The translations under genes were made by a program, and so were the position numbers. A stretch of DNA of 64,000 nucleotides from Methanocella_A sp964548585 (GTDB lineage Archaea > Halobacteriota > Methanocellia > Methanocellales > Methanocellaceae): contig CAZJRS010000004.1 of assembly GCA_964548585.1 (NCBI GenBank), positions 1 to 64,000 of the forward strand, in the 5' to 3' direction. Shown piece after piece: positions 41,604 to 51,660 of this stretch. Within the stretch, counting starts at the first letter, position 1. Every line of letters begins with the position of its first letter. Under the pieces are notes generated by a model. It was not told the origin of the DNA, did not search any database, and saw nothing but the letters and a program-made list of their open reading frames with translations.

Positions 41604-43361
41604 TTACTCCTGCCTCTGTAACGTTCGTTCCTTTTGCAAGCCCTGTTCCCCGATCATGTTCCTACGCATGTCTTCAGGGGATGGCAGCGGATCCTGTTCT
41701 TCGATCGGCCGGTTGACTCCCAGTTTTGGCGTGACAGCACATTCGCCTTTTATGGAAACTTCCAGTAACGCGGGGCCGGGAGTATCGAACAGACACTTAA
41801 TTTTTACAGATAGGAGTTCGCTGTTATCAGTCTTCGCTGTCGGAATCTCGTAGGCGGAAACTACCTTCTGAAAATCCGGGGCGCTATATCCTACTACGGT
41901 CGACTGGAACCGATCGTTCATATATTGGTGCTGAAATTGTCTCACCATACCGTAGCACTCGTTATTCAGGACGATGATCTTGATCGGTAGCTTGTGATGG
42001 CGCACTGTCTCCAGTTCCTGGATATTCATCTGGAATCCGCCATCTCCTGTGATGACTACGACGGGGCAACCCGGTTTAGCGAAGGCCGAACCTATCGCCA
42101 TGGGCAGTGCTGAGCCCATCGAGGCCATGCCACCTTCTGTCATGATCCTCTGCCCTTTGCGAATCTCTAGCGATTGCGCTGACCACATCTGGTTCTGACC
42201 GATGTCTACGCACACAATCGCGTTGTCTGGCAGCTCCTTCGAAATTAAATGTATGAGATAATTGGGATTAATTTCCCTTCCTTCAGTCTTAACGTATGAT
42301 GGGTATTTTCGTTTGTACTGCTTAACATAGTCAAGCCATTCCCTTGATTGTTTTCTGATGCATGAATGATCGTTGACTTGCCTCAGGAAATCGCCGAGAT
42401 CCGCGTTGACTTGTAAGTCTGCCTGTACTTTGTTTCCCAGCTCAGCCGGGTCAATATCCACGTGGATTATTCGGGCAAATCTCGCGAAAGTTTCCGGTTT
42501 TGTGCCAGTCTGGCGTGTATCCAGTCTAGTGCCAAGCGCGATTACCAGGTCTGAGTTGGCGATTGTAAGGTTTGCATAGCGATTACCATATGTGCCGATC
42601 ATGCCCATATATAGCTCATCATCGTGGGGAAATGCATCGAGGCCCATTAAGGTGGACACAACCGGAATCTCATAGTAATGAGCAAGATCTGAGAGTATGT
42701 CTGTTGCACCTGCCAATCTTACTCCCCCTCCTGCGAGAATGACGGGTCTTGAAGATGCTTCGATCATTTTTACTACTTGATCGATTACACCGTTATCTAT
42801 AGCAGGCTTTGCAGAGCGAAGGTTGATCACACCTGGGGCAGGGATATCTGCTCTCTGCACATTCATCGGCAAATCGATCAGAACCGGCCCCGGGCGCCCC
42901 CCGTAGGCAATACCGACCAGCCTTTCGAGTGTTTCACCGACAAGCTTCTCGTCGGTTAGCATCAGGGCATCTTTGGTAATAGGTTTTACGATGCTCACGA
43001 TGTCGGTTTCCTGGAAACCTATTTGCCTGACCGGCCGGTCAAACTTATATTCATACGTGTTGACCTGACCTGTGATGAACAATGACGGGATTGAGTCGAA
43101 ATAACAGCTGCCGATTCCCGTGATCAGATTCGTCGCGCCCGGGCCACTGGTAGCCATCGATACGCCGATTACACCACCTGCTCGGGCGTATCCTTCTGCG
43201 GCAAAAGCTGCCGCCTGCTCATGGTGCATACTCACTGCCTTGATATCGATCCTGTCGTACATCGAATCCAACAGGTGGGTAATCGAGCCTCCAGCCACCT
43301 CAAACACATGGGTCACACCTTTCGATACCAGAAAATCTATGATATAATCCGAAATCTTCAT
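41604..43361 (-). CDS. ThDP-dependent acetolactate synthase-like enzyme, YerE-type candidate
   Basis: 585 residues with the three-domain layout of acetohydroxyacid synthase large subunits. The catalytic Glu48 (MHHEQAAAFAAEGYAR) is present. The ThDP/Mg motif begins ITGDGGFQMN near residue 436 and ends with NN about 27 residues later. The middle domain has GTRLDTRQTG. The sequence alone would be called IlvB, but no IlvN regulatory subunit is nearby and the gene sits among ddhA, ddhB and ddhC. YerE of Yersinia, an IlvB-like ThDP flavoenzyme, adds a two-carbon branch to CDP-3,6-dideoxy-4-ketoglucose; that role fits here. It overlaps the SDR gene by four bases. Confidence 0.82.
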   Translation of the reverse strand: MKISDYIIDFLVSKGVTHVFEVAGGSITHLLDSMYDRIDIKAVSMHHEQAAAFAAEGYARAGGVIGVSMATSGPGATNLITGIGSCYFDSIPSLFITGQVNTYEYKFDRPVRQIGFQETDIVSIVKPITKDALMLTDEKLVGETLERLVGIAYGGRPGPVLIDLPMNVQRADIPAPGVINLRSAKPAIDNGVIDQVVKMIEASSRPVILAGGGVRLAGATDILSDLAHYYEIPVVSTLMGLDAFPHDDELYMGMIGTYGNRYANLTIANSDLVIALGTRLDTRQTGTKPETFARFARIIHVDIDPAELGNKVQADLQVNADLGDFLRQVNDHSCIRKQSREWLDYVKQYKRKYPSYVKTEGREINPNYLIHLISKELPDNAIVCVDIGQNQMWSAQSLEIRKGQRIMTEGGMASMGSALPMAIGSAFAKPGCPVVVITGDGGFQMNIQELETVRHHKLPIKIIVLNNECYGMVRQFQHQYMNDRFQSTVVGYSAPDFQKVVSAYEIPTAKTDNSELLSVKIKCLFDTPGPALLEVSIKGECAVTPKLGVNRPIEEQDPLPSPEDMRRNMIGEQGLQKERTLQRQE

Positions 43362-44317
43362 ATCGTCCTCTCGTGCTCGTAAAGCGACCTGTTAGCTGTA
43401 AACCACTCCACCGTCTTTTTTAGCCCTTTCTCCAGGCTGAACTTGGGCTGCCATCCGATCAGGCTCTGCGCTTTTGAGATGCTGGCTTCCCACATAGACG
43501 GCTCGTTATCCCTCTTGGGGGTGTTGCCCCAGATGGGTACCACCTTGTTTCCCGTCATGCTGACGATGAGGTCCGCGACTTCTCCGATCGAGCTCTGGTG
43601 ACCTGAACCTATATTTAAAACTTCGCCAGCGATAGCGTCCGATCCGATGGTTTTTTCGTAAGCGTCGACAATGTCTTCGATAAAAATAAAGTCCCTGACA
43701 AAGGCGCGTGACGCCAGTAGCGGTGGCTTACCAGCGATCCCAGAGAGTATTACTGTCGGGATCAACCGGTTAGGATCATCGTAGTAGCCGAACGGGGAAA
43801 AGAGCCTCAGCGTCACTATCGGTTTTTTATCTCTTTTTGCTACTGTCCTGCAATACATGGTCGCAGCAGCTTTCGATATCCCGTAATCGCTGTTCGGATC
43901 AGCCTGATCCCCCTCTTCCATACGCTTGTCTTTACTCCCGTATTCCGATGATGATCCTGTATTGATAAACGCTTTATAGTCGATGTCTTTGCATGCTTTC
44001 ACAAGGTTCATCGTGCCTGTGAAATTCGAATTGTAGATTGTGTCCTCATCTCTCTGGAACGAGTGGCCACCATAGGTGGCCGTATGGATGATGAAATCTG
44101 GGCGAACCTTTGAAACTGTTTCTTTCAGCCCTACATAATCCGAGAGATCGACTACATGATTGTATATCTGTCCTGGCGCTCCGTCGATCCTCCACTGGTT
44201 CGAAGATCGCCTGAGGATCGTATGCACCTCCGCTTTCCGGAGTGCAAAGTGCCTGGCGAGGTTAGATCCAATAAATCCGGTTGAGCCGGTGACCAGAATT
44301 CTACAGCCGTCGAACAT
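43358..44317 (-). CDS. SDR-family nucleotide-sugar reductase/epimerase (YerF-like candidate)
   Basis: 319 residues from the ATG at 44317 (MFDGCRILVTGSTGFIG); an upstream ATG at 44338 adds seven residues. Extended SDR: NAD motif GSTGFIGSNLA, catalytic YxxxK as YGISK, active-site serine region INTGSSSEYG. Coupled by a four-base overlap to the ThDP enzyme downstream. It may reduce the keto group of the branched CDP-sugar, as YerF does in yersiniose synthesis, or epimerise a CDP-sugar. Confidence 0.82.
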   Translation of the reverse strand: MFDGCRILVTGSTGFIGSNLARHFALRKAEVHTILRRSSNQWRIDGAPGQIYNHVVDLSDYVGLKETVSKVRPDFIIHTATYGGHSFQRDEDTIYNSNFTGTMNLVKACKDIDYKAFINTGSSSEYGSKDKRMEEGDQADPNSDYGISKAAATMYCRTVAKRDKKPIVTLRLFSPFGYYDDPNRLIPTVILSGIAGKPPLLASRAFVRDFIFIEDIVDAYEKTIGSDAIAGEVLNIGSGHQSSIGEVADLIVSMTGNKVVPIWGNTPKRDNEPSMWEASISKAQSLIGWQPKFSLEKGLKKTVEWFTANRSLYEHERTI

Positions 44318-44343
44318 AGGTTTAATGTATCCTGGCAAATTCC

Positions 44344-45276
44344 TCAGAATCCTATCTCTCTTCTTACAATAAAGTTAGGCCGTTGCTTTACTTCATCGTA
44401 GATCCTGGCAATGTACTCACCCATGATTCCCAGTATCAAAAAGACCATGCTGAACAGGAACAATATAACAATTATCAATGAGGTGAAACCAGGGACTTCC
44501 CGTCCGTATACAAGGAACAGCAGGAGCTCGACCAGAATTGCGACAAAAGAAACCGTCGACAGTCCAAAGCCGAGGAAGGTTGCGATTTTCAATGGGAAAT
44601 ATGAGAATGAATATATGCCGTCCAGTGCCAGCTTCAGCACTGTCATGAATTTTGCCTTGGATTCTCCGGCAAACCGGGGCGGCCTTTCATACGGTATCCC
44701 AAGTTGCTTAAAGCCAGACCAGGCAATAATTCCTCGTAGCATTCGGTTTCTCTCGTCCATGCTGTTGACCGTTTCGTAGACTTTCCGGTCGATCAGACGG
44801 AAATCGCTAACGTTTTCCGGTATTGCCTTATCTGTGAGCACGTAAATAATCTTATAGAACAGCTGCGAGGAGAACCTTCTGGTAAACCGGACACCGGACC
44901 GCTTAGCGACGACCGTATACACGACATCGTAGCCTTCTTCCCACTTTTCGATGAACTTTGGTATCATCTCCGGCGGATCCTGGAGATCAGCCATCATAAT
45001 AATCACAGCATCTCCACTCGCATATTTTATACCTGCCGTGATCCCTCCGTCACACCCGAAGTTGCGGGACAGTTGGAGTACTTTGAATCTGGGGTCACCA
45101 CTATTGATCTCGACCAATTTATTATATGTCGAGTCCCAGGATCCATTTTCGACGATGATGACTTCGAAGTCATACTGACTCAGCGGTGACATCATCGCTT
45201 TCAACTGTTTTACCAGCTCATCGATGACATCTTCTTCATTATAGGCCGGTATCACTATGCTGATCAGTTTTTTCAT
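44344..45276 (-). CDS. Family 2 glycosyltransferase, polyprenyl-phosphate sugar synthase type
   Basis: 310 residues. GT2 domain with VIPAYNEEDVI and the metal-binding DxD-like region MADLQDPPEM. Two membrane helices lie near 235-260 and 270-295 and a basic tail follows. This is the layout of enzymes that load a sugar onto polyprenyl or dolichyl phosphate (GtrB/DPMS). It is likely to use the CDP-sugar made by the surrounding genes, with the GtrA-like protein as flippase. Confidence 0.9.
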   Translation of the reverse strand: MKKLISIVIPAYNEEDVIDELVKQLKAMMSPLSQYDFEVIIVENGSWDSTYNKLVEINSGDPRFKVLQLSRNFGCDGGITAGIKYASGDAVIIMMADLQDPPEMIPKFIEKWEEGYDVVYTVVAKRSGVRFTRRFSSQLFYKIIYVLTDKAIPENVSDFRLIDRKVYETVNSMDERNRMLRGIIAWSGFKQLGIPYERPPRFAGESKAKFMTVLKLALDGIYSFSYFPLKIATFLGFGLSTVSFVAILVELLLFLVYGREVPGFTSLIIVILFLFSMVFLILGIMGEYIARIYDEVKQRPNFIVRREIGF

Positions 45277-45285
45277 ATAGGCACC

Positions 45286-46269
45286 TCATGCATTCTCTCT
45301 TGCAAAGAATTCTACGTACCATGCCACCGTACGTTTCAAGCCTTCTTCCAGCGTGTAGTGCGGCTTCCAGCCAAGCATCTCGCGGGCCTTCCTCGCCGAC
45401 AGGTACTGGTGTTGGATCTCGTTGGTCGCCTCATTCAGGATAACTGGCTTCAGGCTACCTCCCATCTCTTGTAAAACCGCATTCACTATGTCCAGTACTG
45501 TCACCTGTAGCTCGTTGCTGAAGTTGAACGCCTCGCCATGTAACCTTGGATCCTGCATCTTTTCCGCGAGCATCATATATGCTTCGACACCGTCTTCGAT
45601 GTAGAAATAATCGCGGATAAGGCTACCGTCACTGCGGATGACGGGAGCCTTTTTGTTGAAGATCGATCGTATTGTACCTGGGATGATCCGGTTAAAATTC
45701 AGATCGCCGCCACCATAAAAGTTACCGCAGCGAGTAACACAGACTGGCAGCCTGTACGAATCATAATATGCCCTGCAAATCAGGTCAGCACAACTTTTTG
45801 ACACGTCGTACGGATGCCTGCCTTCCAGCGGAGTGGTTTCATCGTAAGGGAGCTTTTCCTGGTCACCGTAAGCTTTATCGCTGGAAGCCACAACGATCGA
45901 CTTCACATGACTGGCATTTCTGCACGCTTCAAGGACATTCCACGTGCCTTTGATGTTAGCCTCAAACGTCGGTATCGGGTTACGGTTGGCGATCGTGACA
46001 ATCGTCTGAGCTGCTAGGTGAAATACAGTATCGATCTCATACTCATTAATAGTCCGCTCTAGCGTTCGATAATCTTCTATGTCTCCCCTGACAATGTTAA
46101 TTCGATCGGAAAAACCGGACCAGTTCAGGTTCGACCGCGGGACCAAATCACGTATCAAGCCTGTCACATCTGCCTTCTCCTCGACTAGCTTCTTGGTCAG
46201 CCACGAGCCAAGTAAACCTGTACAACCCGTAACCAGTACCTTCCGATCCTTCCAGTGATTAGCAACCAT
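45286..46269 (-). CDS. ddhB: CDP-glucose 4,6-dehydratase
   Basis: Second step of CDP-dideoxyhexose synthesis. 327 residues, slightly short for RfbG/DdhB (about 355). N-terminal NAD loop TGCTGLLGSWLTKKL, catalytic YDVSK, and the RfbG-typical block RCGNFYGGGDLNFNRIIPGT. Next to the cytidylyltransferase, which starts the pathway, so the CDP assignment is favoured over other nucleotide sugars. Confidence 0.92.
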   Translation of the reverse strand: MVANHWKDRKVLVTGCTGLLGSWLTKKLVEEKADVTGLIRDLVPRSNLNWSGFSDRINIVRGDIEDYRTLERTINEYEIDTVFHLAAQTIVTIANRNPIPTFEANIKGTWNVLEACRNASHVKSIVVASSDKAYGDQEKLPYDETTPLEGRHPYDVSKSCADLICRAYYDSYRLPVCVTRCGNFYGGGDLNFNRIIPGTIRSIFNKKAPVIRSDGSLIRDYFYIEDGVEAYMMLAEKMQDPRLHGEAFNFSNELQVTVLDIVNAVLQEMGGSLKPVILNEATNEIQHQYLSARKAREMLGWKPHYTLEEGLKRTVAWYVEFFARENA

Positions 46270-46278
46270 GTTTTCCGC

Positions 46279-47055
46279 CTACCAAACTCGCCAGGGCGCA
46301 TTGTTGTCCTTCCACAGCCTATTCAGCAACTCCATCTCTCTGTACGTGTCCATACACTGCCAGAAGCCATGATGCGGATACACCATCAACTGCTCATCAG
46401 ACGCCAGACGCTCAAGCGGGCTCTTCTCTAAAACGCAATCATCATTCTTATCCAGGTAGTCAAAGGCTTTCTTATCAAGCACGAAATAGCCGCCATTTAC
46501 CAGCCCTTCCATCACTTCGGGCTTTTCGTTGAACCTTACAACCCGGTTATTATCCAACACAAGCTCGCCAAACCTGGATGACGGGCGTACACCTGTCATC
46601 GTGGCAATTTTACCATGGGAGCGGTGGAACTGAACTAGCTCATCGATGTTCACACTGGCTACCCCGTCCCCGTAGGTAAGCAAGAACGTATCGCCGTCGA
46701 CGTACTTTTCGACTCTCTTGACCCTGGCCCCTGTCTGTGCTTCTTCACCTGTGTTGATCAGCGTGACCATCCAATTATTTTCGTCATGGTTATTATGAAT
46801 GTTAATCTTGTTGTGGTCGCCGAGCTTTATCGTGAAATCGTTATTCATTGCCTCGTAGTTTAAAAAATATTCCTTAATCATGTTTCCCTTGTAACCGAGG
46901 CAGAGCACAAACTCATTATAACCGTACGATGCGTACGTTTTCATGATGTGCCAGATTATAGGTCTCCCGCCGATTTCCACCATTGGCTTTGGGCGATACT
47001 CAGTCTCTTCTCTTAAACGAGTACCTTTACCGCCGCAGAGTATAACCACCTTCAT
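46279..47055 (-). CDS. ddhA: Glucose-1-phosphate cytidylyltransferase
   Basis: Makes CDP-glucose. 258 residues from the ATG at 47055 (MKVVILCGGKGTRL), with AAAAGGTG upstream as ribosome site; the longer start at 47130 precedes the natural nucleotidyltransferase N-terminus. Motifs: GGKGTRLREETEYRPKPMV, the CTP-specific family block, and LTYGDGVASVNI containing the metal Asp. First gene of the - strand CDP-sugar operon. Confidence 0.94.
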   Translation of the reverse strand: MKVVILCGGKGTRLREETEYRPKPMVEIGGRPIIWHIMKTYASYGYNEFVLCLGYKGNMIKEYFLNYEAMNNDFTIKLGDHNKINIHNNHDENNWMVTLINTGEEAQTGARVKRVEKYVDGDTFLLTYGDGVASVNIDELVQFHRSHGKIATMTGVRPSSRFGELVLDNNRVVRFNEKPEVMEGLVNGGYFVLDKKAFDYLDKNDDCVLEKSPLERLASDEQLMVYPHHGFWQCMDTYREMELLNRLWKDNNAPWRVW

Positions 47056-47361
47056 CTTAACACCTTTTATAATCAGAATATTTCTCAAAATCCGTGGATA
47101 TTTGGTATTCCGAATAGTAAATCGAGCCATTTTAGTTATTTTTTGGATAATCTCTGCCGTATAGTAATTAAATTTATCGTCTGTAACTGAGGAAATAGGT
47201 GCATTAAAAATTTCTAAGTAAGCCTGAAAAGAAAATGCTTAAGAAGTCTATCACTCGTAAATGCTATATCATAGCACAGTTTGTTAACTTTTAGCGGGTA
47301 TTTAAAAAAATTAATCCAGTAAAAACCTTTAGCGAATATATTCCACCTGCAGAGTGAGATT
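47056..47361. promoter_or_regulatory. Divergent promoter region, ddhA and methyltransferase
   Basis: An AT-rich 306-base spacer. ATTTAAAAAAATT at 47301-47313 is a TATA-like box for the + gene at 47362, and AATTAAATTTATC near 47165-47178 may serve ddhA on the - strand. No further gene is seen. Confidence 0.45.
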
Positions 47362-48327
47362 ATGGAAGACAAACAAACAAATAGCCATGAACCTGATTCG
47401 CCCGATCTTCTCTCTCGGGATTCGTGCCCCGAAAAAATCGTCTATGATAATACTTATGAAATATGGCCTCCCGGTCATTACTATTCTCCGATCCCCGACC
47501 TGATTGAAACCGCCAAAAACAAGGGCAGAATCTATAAAACCATCGACAGGATACCTGGAGTAGATCTTAATGATCCAGGCCAGATCGAGCTATTCAACTG
47601 CCTGGCTGAATACTACTCCGAACTGCCCTTCCCCGATGATCGAACACCAGGTTTTCGGTACCATTATAATAATATGTTTTACCCGGCTACGGATGCTATC
47701 CTGCTGTTTTGCATGATCATGCATCTGAAGCCACAAAAGATTGTGGAGATCGGATCGGGATTTTCATCCGCAGCAATCCTGGATGTAAACGAAAAATTTT
47801 TTGACAATCAGATCAAATGCACTTTTATCGAGCCTTATCCAGATCGTCTGCTATCGCTGATCTCTGATGATGACATGAAAAACTTCACGCTGATCAAAAC
47901 AAGGACCGAAGAAGTCGACCTCAACGTTTTTGACAATCTCTCTGAAAACGACATCCTCTTCATCGACAGCACCCATGTTTCCAAGATCGGCAGCGACGTG
48001 AACCGCATTCTGTTCGAGGTCTTACCCCGGCTAAACAAGGGGGTCTTCATTCACTTCCACGATGTGTTTTACCCGTTCGAATACCCCTTATGCTGGGTGA
48101 ACGAAGGCCGGTTTTGGAACGAAGTTTATCTTCTCCGTGCTTTTCTCCAGTATAACGACACGTTTAAAGTTAAGCTGTTCAGTACGTATTTCAACACTAA
48201 ATATCAGGATATTATCCGCCACAAAATGCCTATTCTCGCGAAAAACGGGGGTAATATCGTCTATGGAGAAAAACCCGGTTTCGAGAAATGCGAAGGCGGC
48301 TGTATCTGGCTGAAAAAGGAGAAATAG
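47362..48327 (+). CDS. Class I SAM-dependent methyltransferase
   Basis: 321 residues. Motif I IVEIGSGFSSAAI near the middle of the protein is followed by the acidic residue in CTFIEPYPDR. FIDSTHVSKIGSDVN and the histidine-rich VFIHFHDVFYP match the Methyltransf_24 type, seen in sugar O-methyltransferases with a metal site. It lies alone on the + strand between the CDP-sugar operon and the next - strand block, and likely methylates a glycan residue. Confidence 0.8.
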   Translation: MEDKQTNSHEPDSPDLLSRDSCPEKIVYDNTYEIWPPGHYYSPIPDLIETAKNKGRIYKTIDRIPGVDLNDPGQIELFNCLAEYYSELPFPDDRTPGFRYHYNNMFYPATDAILLFCMIMHLKPQKIVEIGSGFSSAAILDVNEKFFDNQIKCTFIEPYPDRLLSLISDDDMKNFTLIKTRTEEVDLNVFDNLSENDILFIDSTHVSKIGSDVNRILFEVLPRLNKGVFIHFHDVFYPFEYPLCWVNEGRFWNEVYLLRAFLQYNDTFKVKLFSTYFNTKYQDIIRHKMPILAKNGGNIVYGEKPGFEKCEGGCIWLKKEK

Positions 48328-48420
48328 TCGGTTACTTCAGAAGGTACGGGATATGGTCCGTTACCCTTACTCGGACTCTACCTACTACAAATGTTACTAC
48401 CAGCTGCATGCTCGATACTT

Positions 48421-50622
48421 CTATGTAAACGATACGCTGACATTACTAATCGCCATGCTGAGGTAGTGGCTATCGGTACTGTTTAAGGCATGGATATCGA
48501 CTGGTCTCTCCGGCTTTTGAGGGGTATATAATAATAGCACTACATCTCTGTTACCCGTTTCCACTGGGATGCTGATATCCTTCCCGCATGGCGGAATGAC
48601 AAATGTATTGATAAGTGTGCCATTCTCGTAGACCAAAAGGTCCCTCTGAGTATTAAAGCTATAACAAGTAGCATTAATAATCACCTTGCTCAACCCACTG
48701 CTATGAATTGCGATCGTGGCATTATTTATCATCCATGAAGCCGGTATACCGTCCCAGTTCTCGATGCCATTCCACCCTTGCCCCTGCTCTACAAAGGGTT
48801 GGTTAGCAGTACTATCTACTTTGTAGGCCACAATTCTGCCGTCGGAATAAACTGAAGGCCCCATCGCTACGGTAGTCAGGTTGTCGACTTCGCAGAACCA
48901 GTTCTGCTCCATGAAGTCATTATGTAATACTACATATCTGATATTGTAGCTATTAAGCACTGAACTTGCTATTTTCGAGACGTTCTGGCCGAATAGGTCT
49001 TTATTACTTTCCGGGTACGAGATCTGGCTTATGAATGGTGCCTGTCTCTCAAACATCCGCGACGAATCCGGGACTCTCGACATCTGTCCCCCGACCATCT
49101 TCTTTTGATGGACGGTCTGATAGTACTCTGCTATCGTGCCGGCAGCATTGGAGTAGCTCGCCGGTATCTCGATCACAGCAAAATCTCCCGGCTCTGTCGC
49201 CAGCTCTTGATAAAATGTAGGTACCGAAGGGTCTGTGGTAACAAAAGGCACTGCCAGGTATTCAAGAATAATGAGTGCGGCGATCCCTATCGGAATAAGG
49301 ACGCGGAGCATTTTGACCTTGCTTCGGACCTGGCTATGAGCGGCGATATCGTTCATTACCTTTTGAATTCCTATTCCCGCAAGCACAGAGATCGATAGTA
49401 GCGTGATAACCTCAAAACGCCCCGGAGTCCTACTGTTGCTCAGCCCTGGCACTATCTGGGACAAGACCCCGAACGGCAGTGGAATTTCTTGCCCGAAGAA
49501 GACTGATTGTCCAAGTACGTGCAGGATTGGCCCTAGCGACATCAGGGCGAAGAATGCCGCAGAAATCTGCCAAAAGAGTATTTTTTTAGAGCACTCCTTC
49601 AACGACGCGTATATGCTGAGGAACAGTACCGAAAAGCCTATGAATGCAACGCTCTCCCAGGGGAACTGTGTTCTGTAGTCATTATGATAGATGTTGCTGG
49701 AGACGAAGTCGCCCACTATTGGATGAGTGATACTCGGTATCAGGAAGTTGGCCAGATCGACCGAGAACAGCTCCGCCTCGCTCCGGGCAGGACTGAGGAA
49801 ATTGTCGCCCGCGGTTGCTATTGCGATGTTACTGATGTTGAGCGGAAGGATGACCAGCAGGCTAAGGATGGTAAAAATCAGGACCTGTGTCAGATCCTTT
49901 TTTACAAATTTCAGCTCTCCTGTGATAAACCGGTAAACGAAAAATAACCCGATGAAAAGACCCATAAATACCATGTATTGCAGGTCACTCAGGGCGACCA
50001 TGATAAAAAATACCGCTGCCAGTATTGCATCTGTTACCTTCTTATCCTCAGCCATCTTGAGGAGGAACAGGGCGCAGAAAGGTATCCATTGCATCGTCAC
50101 AGATCCCATGTGGCCGACAAAGGCGTGTTCAAAATGGTACGGGGCAAACGTGTAGATAATTCCGGCCACGATCCCCGCCGTCTCATCTCTGGTAATGTGT
50201 CTGACCAGCGTATAGGCGCCAAAACCGCTGAGGACAAAAGCGGAAAAGTACAGTAGATTACAGGTAAACACGCTCCCGAGAGCCGGGGTCAGGATCAGCG
50301 CAAGCACCTGGCTATACGCCATGCCGAAAGGTATCATGTTAGTACCGCTCGGGTAAAAAATTTGGTCCGTAAAGACTAACTCGTTTAGCGTTCCGGTGGC
50401 TATTGCCTCGTGGATGGCCTGACCAGTCATCCAGAAATACCATACAGCCTGGACGATATCCATAGAGCCAGGTAACCTGGAAAACGAGGTAACTACCAGT
50501 GGATAGGTCAATAACACAGAAAGTACAATGAACAGGAACAGGGCGCTAAGGAATTTTTTCAAGTCCCCTGGGGAAACAAAGTTTGAAATATAGTTACCTA
50601 ATAGCTGTGAATACTTTTTCAA
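48421..50622 (-). CDS. Large polytopic membrane protein, possible GT-C glycosyltransferase
   Basis: 733 residues with about twelve helices in residues 20-480 and a soluble C-terminal part of about 250 residues. The first extracytoplasmic loop carries acidic residues (RLPGSMDIVQAVWYFWM), as in GT-C enzymes. The block NSRTPGRFEVITLLSISVL is typical of a widespread group of uncharacterised membrane glycosyltransferase-like proteins. The substrate is unknown. It is transcribed away from the pseudogene region upstream. Confidence 0.65.
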   Translation of the reverse strand: MKKYSQLLGNYISNFVSPGDLKKFLSALFLFIVLSVLLTYPLVVTSFSRLPGSMDIVQAVWYFWMTGQAIHEAIATGTLNELVFTDQIFYPSGTNMIPFGMAYSQVLALILTPALGSVFTCNLLYFSAFVLSGFGAYTLVRHITRDETAGIVAGIIYTFAPYHFEHAFVGHMGSVTMQWIPFCALFLLKMAEDKKVTDAILAAVFFIMVALSDLQYMVFMGLFIGLFFVYRFITGELKFVKKDLTQVLIFTILSLLVILPLNISNIAIATAGDNFLSPARSEAELFSVDLANFLIPSITHPIVGDFVSSNIYHNDYRTQFPWESVAFIGFSVLFLSIYASLKECSKKILFWQISAAFFALMSLGPILHVLGQSVFFGQEIPLPFGVLSQIVPGLSNSRTPGRFEVITLLSISVLAGIGIQKVMNDIAAHSQVRSKVKMLRVLIPIGIAALIILEYLAVPFVTTDPSVPTFYQELATEPGDFAVIEIPASYSNAAGTIAEYYQTVHQKKMVGGQMSRVPDSSRMFERQAPFISQISYPESNKDLFGQNVSKIASSVLNSYNIRYVVLHNDFMEQNWFCEVDNLTTVAMGPSVYSDGRIVAYKVDSTANQPFVEQGQGWNGIENWDGIPASWMINNATIAIHSSGLSKVIINATCYSFNTQRDLLVYENGTLINTFVIPPCGKDISIPVETGNRDVVLLLYTPQKPERPVDIHALNSTDSHYLSMAISNVSVSFT

Positions 50623-50694
50623 TGTGGCAACCTACCCTCAAAATCCCGCGATCATTAACTGGCTTTCGCTTTTGTATATCACTCACTAGTTTAT

Positions 50695-51660
50695 ATCAAT
50701 TTTTCCCGTGTGCTGCTACGACTGTTTTTTCGGGATCTGTATGGGTATTCAGGTATTCTGCAACCTTATCCATCCCCTCTCCCTATCCGATCACAAATAT
50801 TTGATCCGCATAGGATGGACCCCCGAGTGCGACCGGATTGAAGTATGCCATATAATATGGAGGTACATGCACCAGTAACATAACTTATACCAGCAAAATA
50901 GCAACGACCGAGACTGATGTTACTGCCCATGGATGTTCTTAAATCCGAAATATTTCACCGCGTAAGGTGATACCAGCTCGATCAGCCGACAGACTCCCAG
51001 GGCCGCGAGTATGCCATTCACCGGAAAGATCGGGGGCAGGTACCTGTCACCCTTTTCAGCCCGATTGTCATCTGAGTCACGAAAACGATGACAAACAGCA
51101 TGAGGAACGACACGTTTTTATTCTTTTCCGTAAACCGTTTATTACAGATATCGATGACGCAAAACTGGGCAAATAAGGCCGAGAATACCAGCGTTATCGG
51201 TGTTAACCTCACAGGGAGGGTGACCGGGTAGAATACAAGTAAGAATGGTGCGGCGATGACCATAAAAGTGGTCAACATACCATCGAGTTGGACAACCCGG
51301 ATATGCGCGATGTAAAACGGATATAGCGCGATCAGTTGCGAACCGAGGAGTCTACCATACTTCCGAACAGACGGCATAGCAGCAGCAGATCAGCATGATC
51401 CCTGCGGCTGCGACCCAGGCTATCGGAAACGCCGCCGCGAACAGCTTCGTACCGAAATCTGCCCCCGGCTGGTAGAACAACGACAGCGAAAGGCCAGAAA
51501 GCTACATTGTGACGACGTCCGGGGTTGCTATCGAAAATGTAACAGACAAGGTTTCACTGAAGTCAGCCGATCGGTTGAATTTCTCACTATGTTTCCTCAA
51601 TAGCTCACGATCTCATATGCAACGACCTTATACGGTTCGTCTATCTCATATATACCTCAA
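50695..51660 (-). pseudogene. Eroded PMT/ArnT-type (GT39-like) glycosyltransferase
   Basis: Fragments of one membrane protein appear in order on the - strand but in different frames and with stops. They are IDEPYKVVAYEIVSY then TGA; LSLFYQPGADFGTKLFA; YPFYIAHIRVVQLDGMLTTF; then RYLPPIFPVNGILAALG; and finally VPPYYMAYFNPVALGGPS and GEGMDKVAEYLNTHTDPE, separated by a TAG where TGG (Trp) is expected. A one-base loss in an A run near 51050 accounts for one shift. These are hallmarks of the PMT_2/ArnT family. The gene is beyond use and also lacks internal segments. Confidence 0.85.

Noticed and set aside
41604..43361. Call as ilvB, acetolactate synthase for valine/isoleucine
   Set aside because: Fold and motifs fit, but there is no ilvN or ilvC, and the gene overlaps an SDR inside a CDP-dideoxysugar operon, so a YerE-like role is preferred, with ilvB kept as the alternative.
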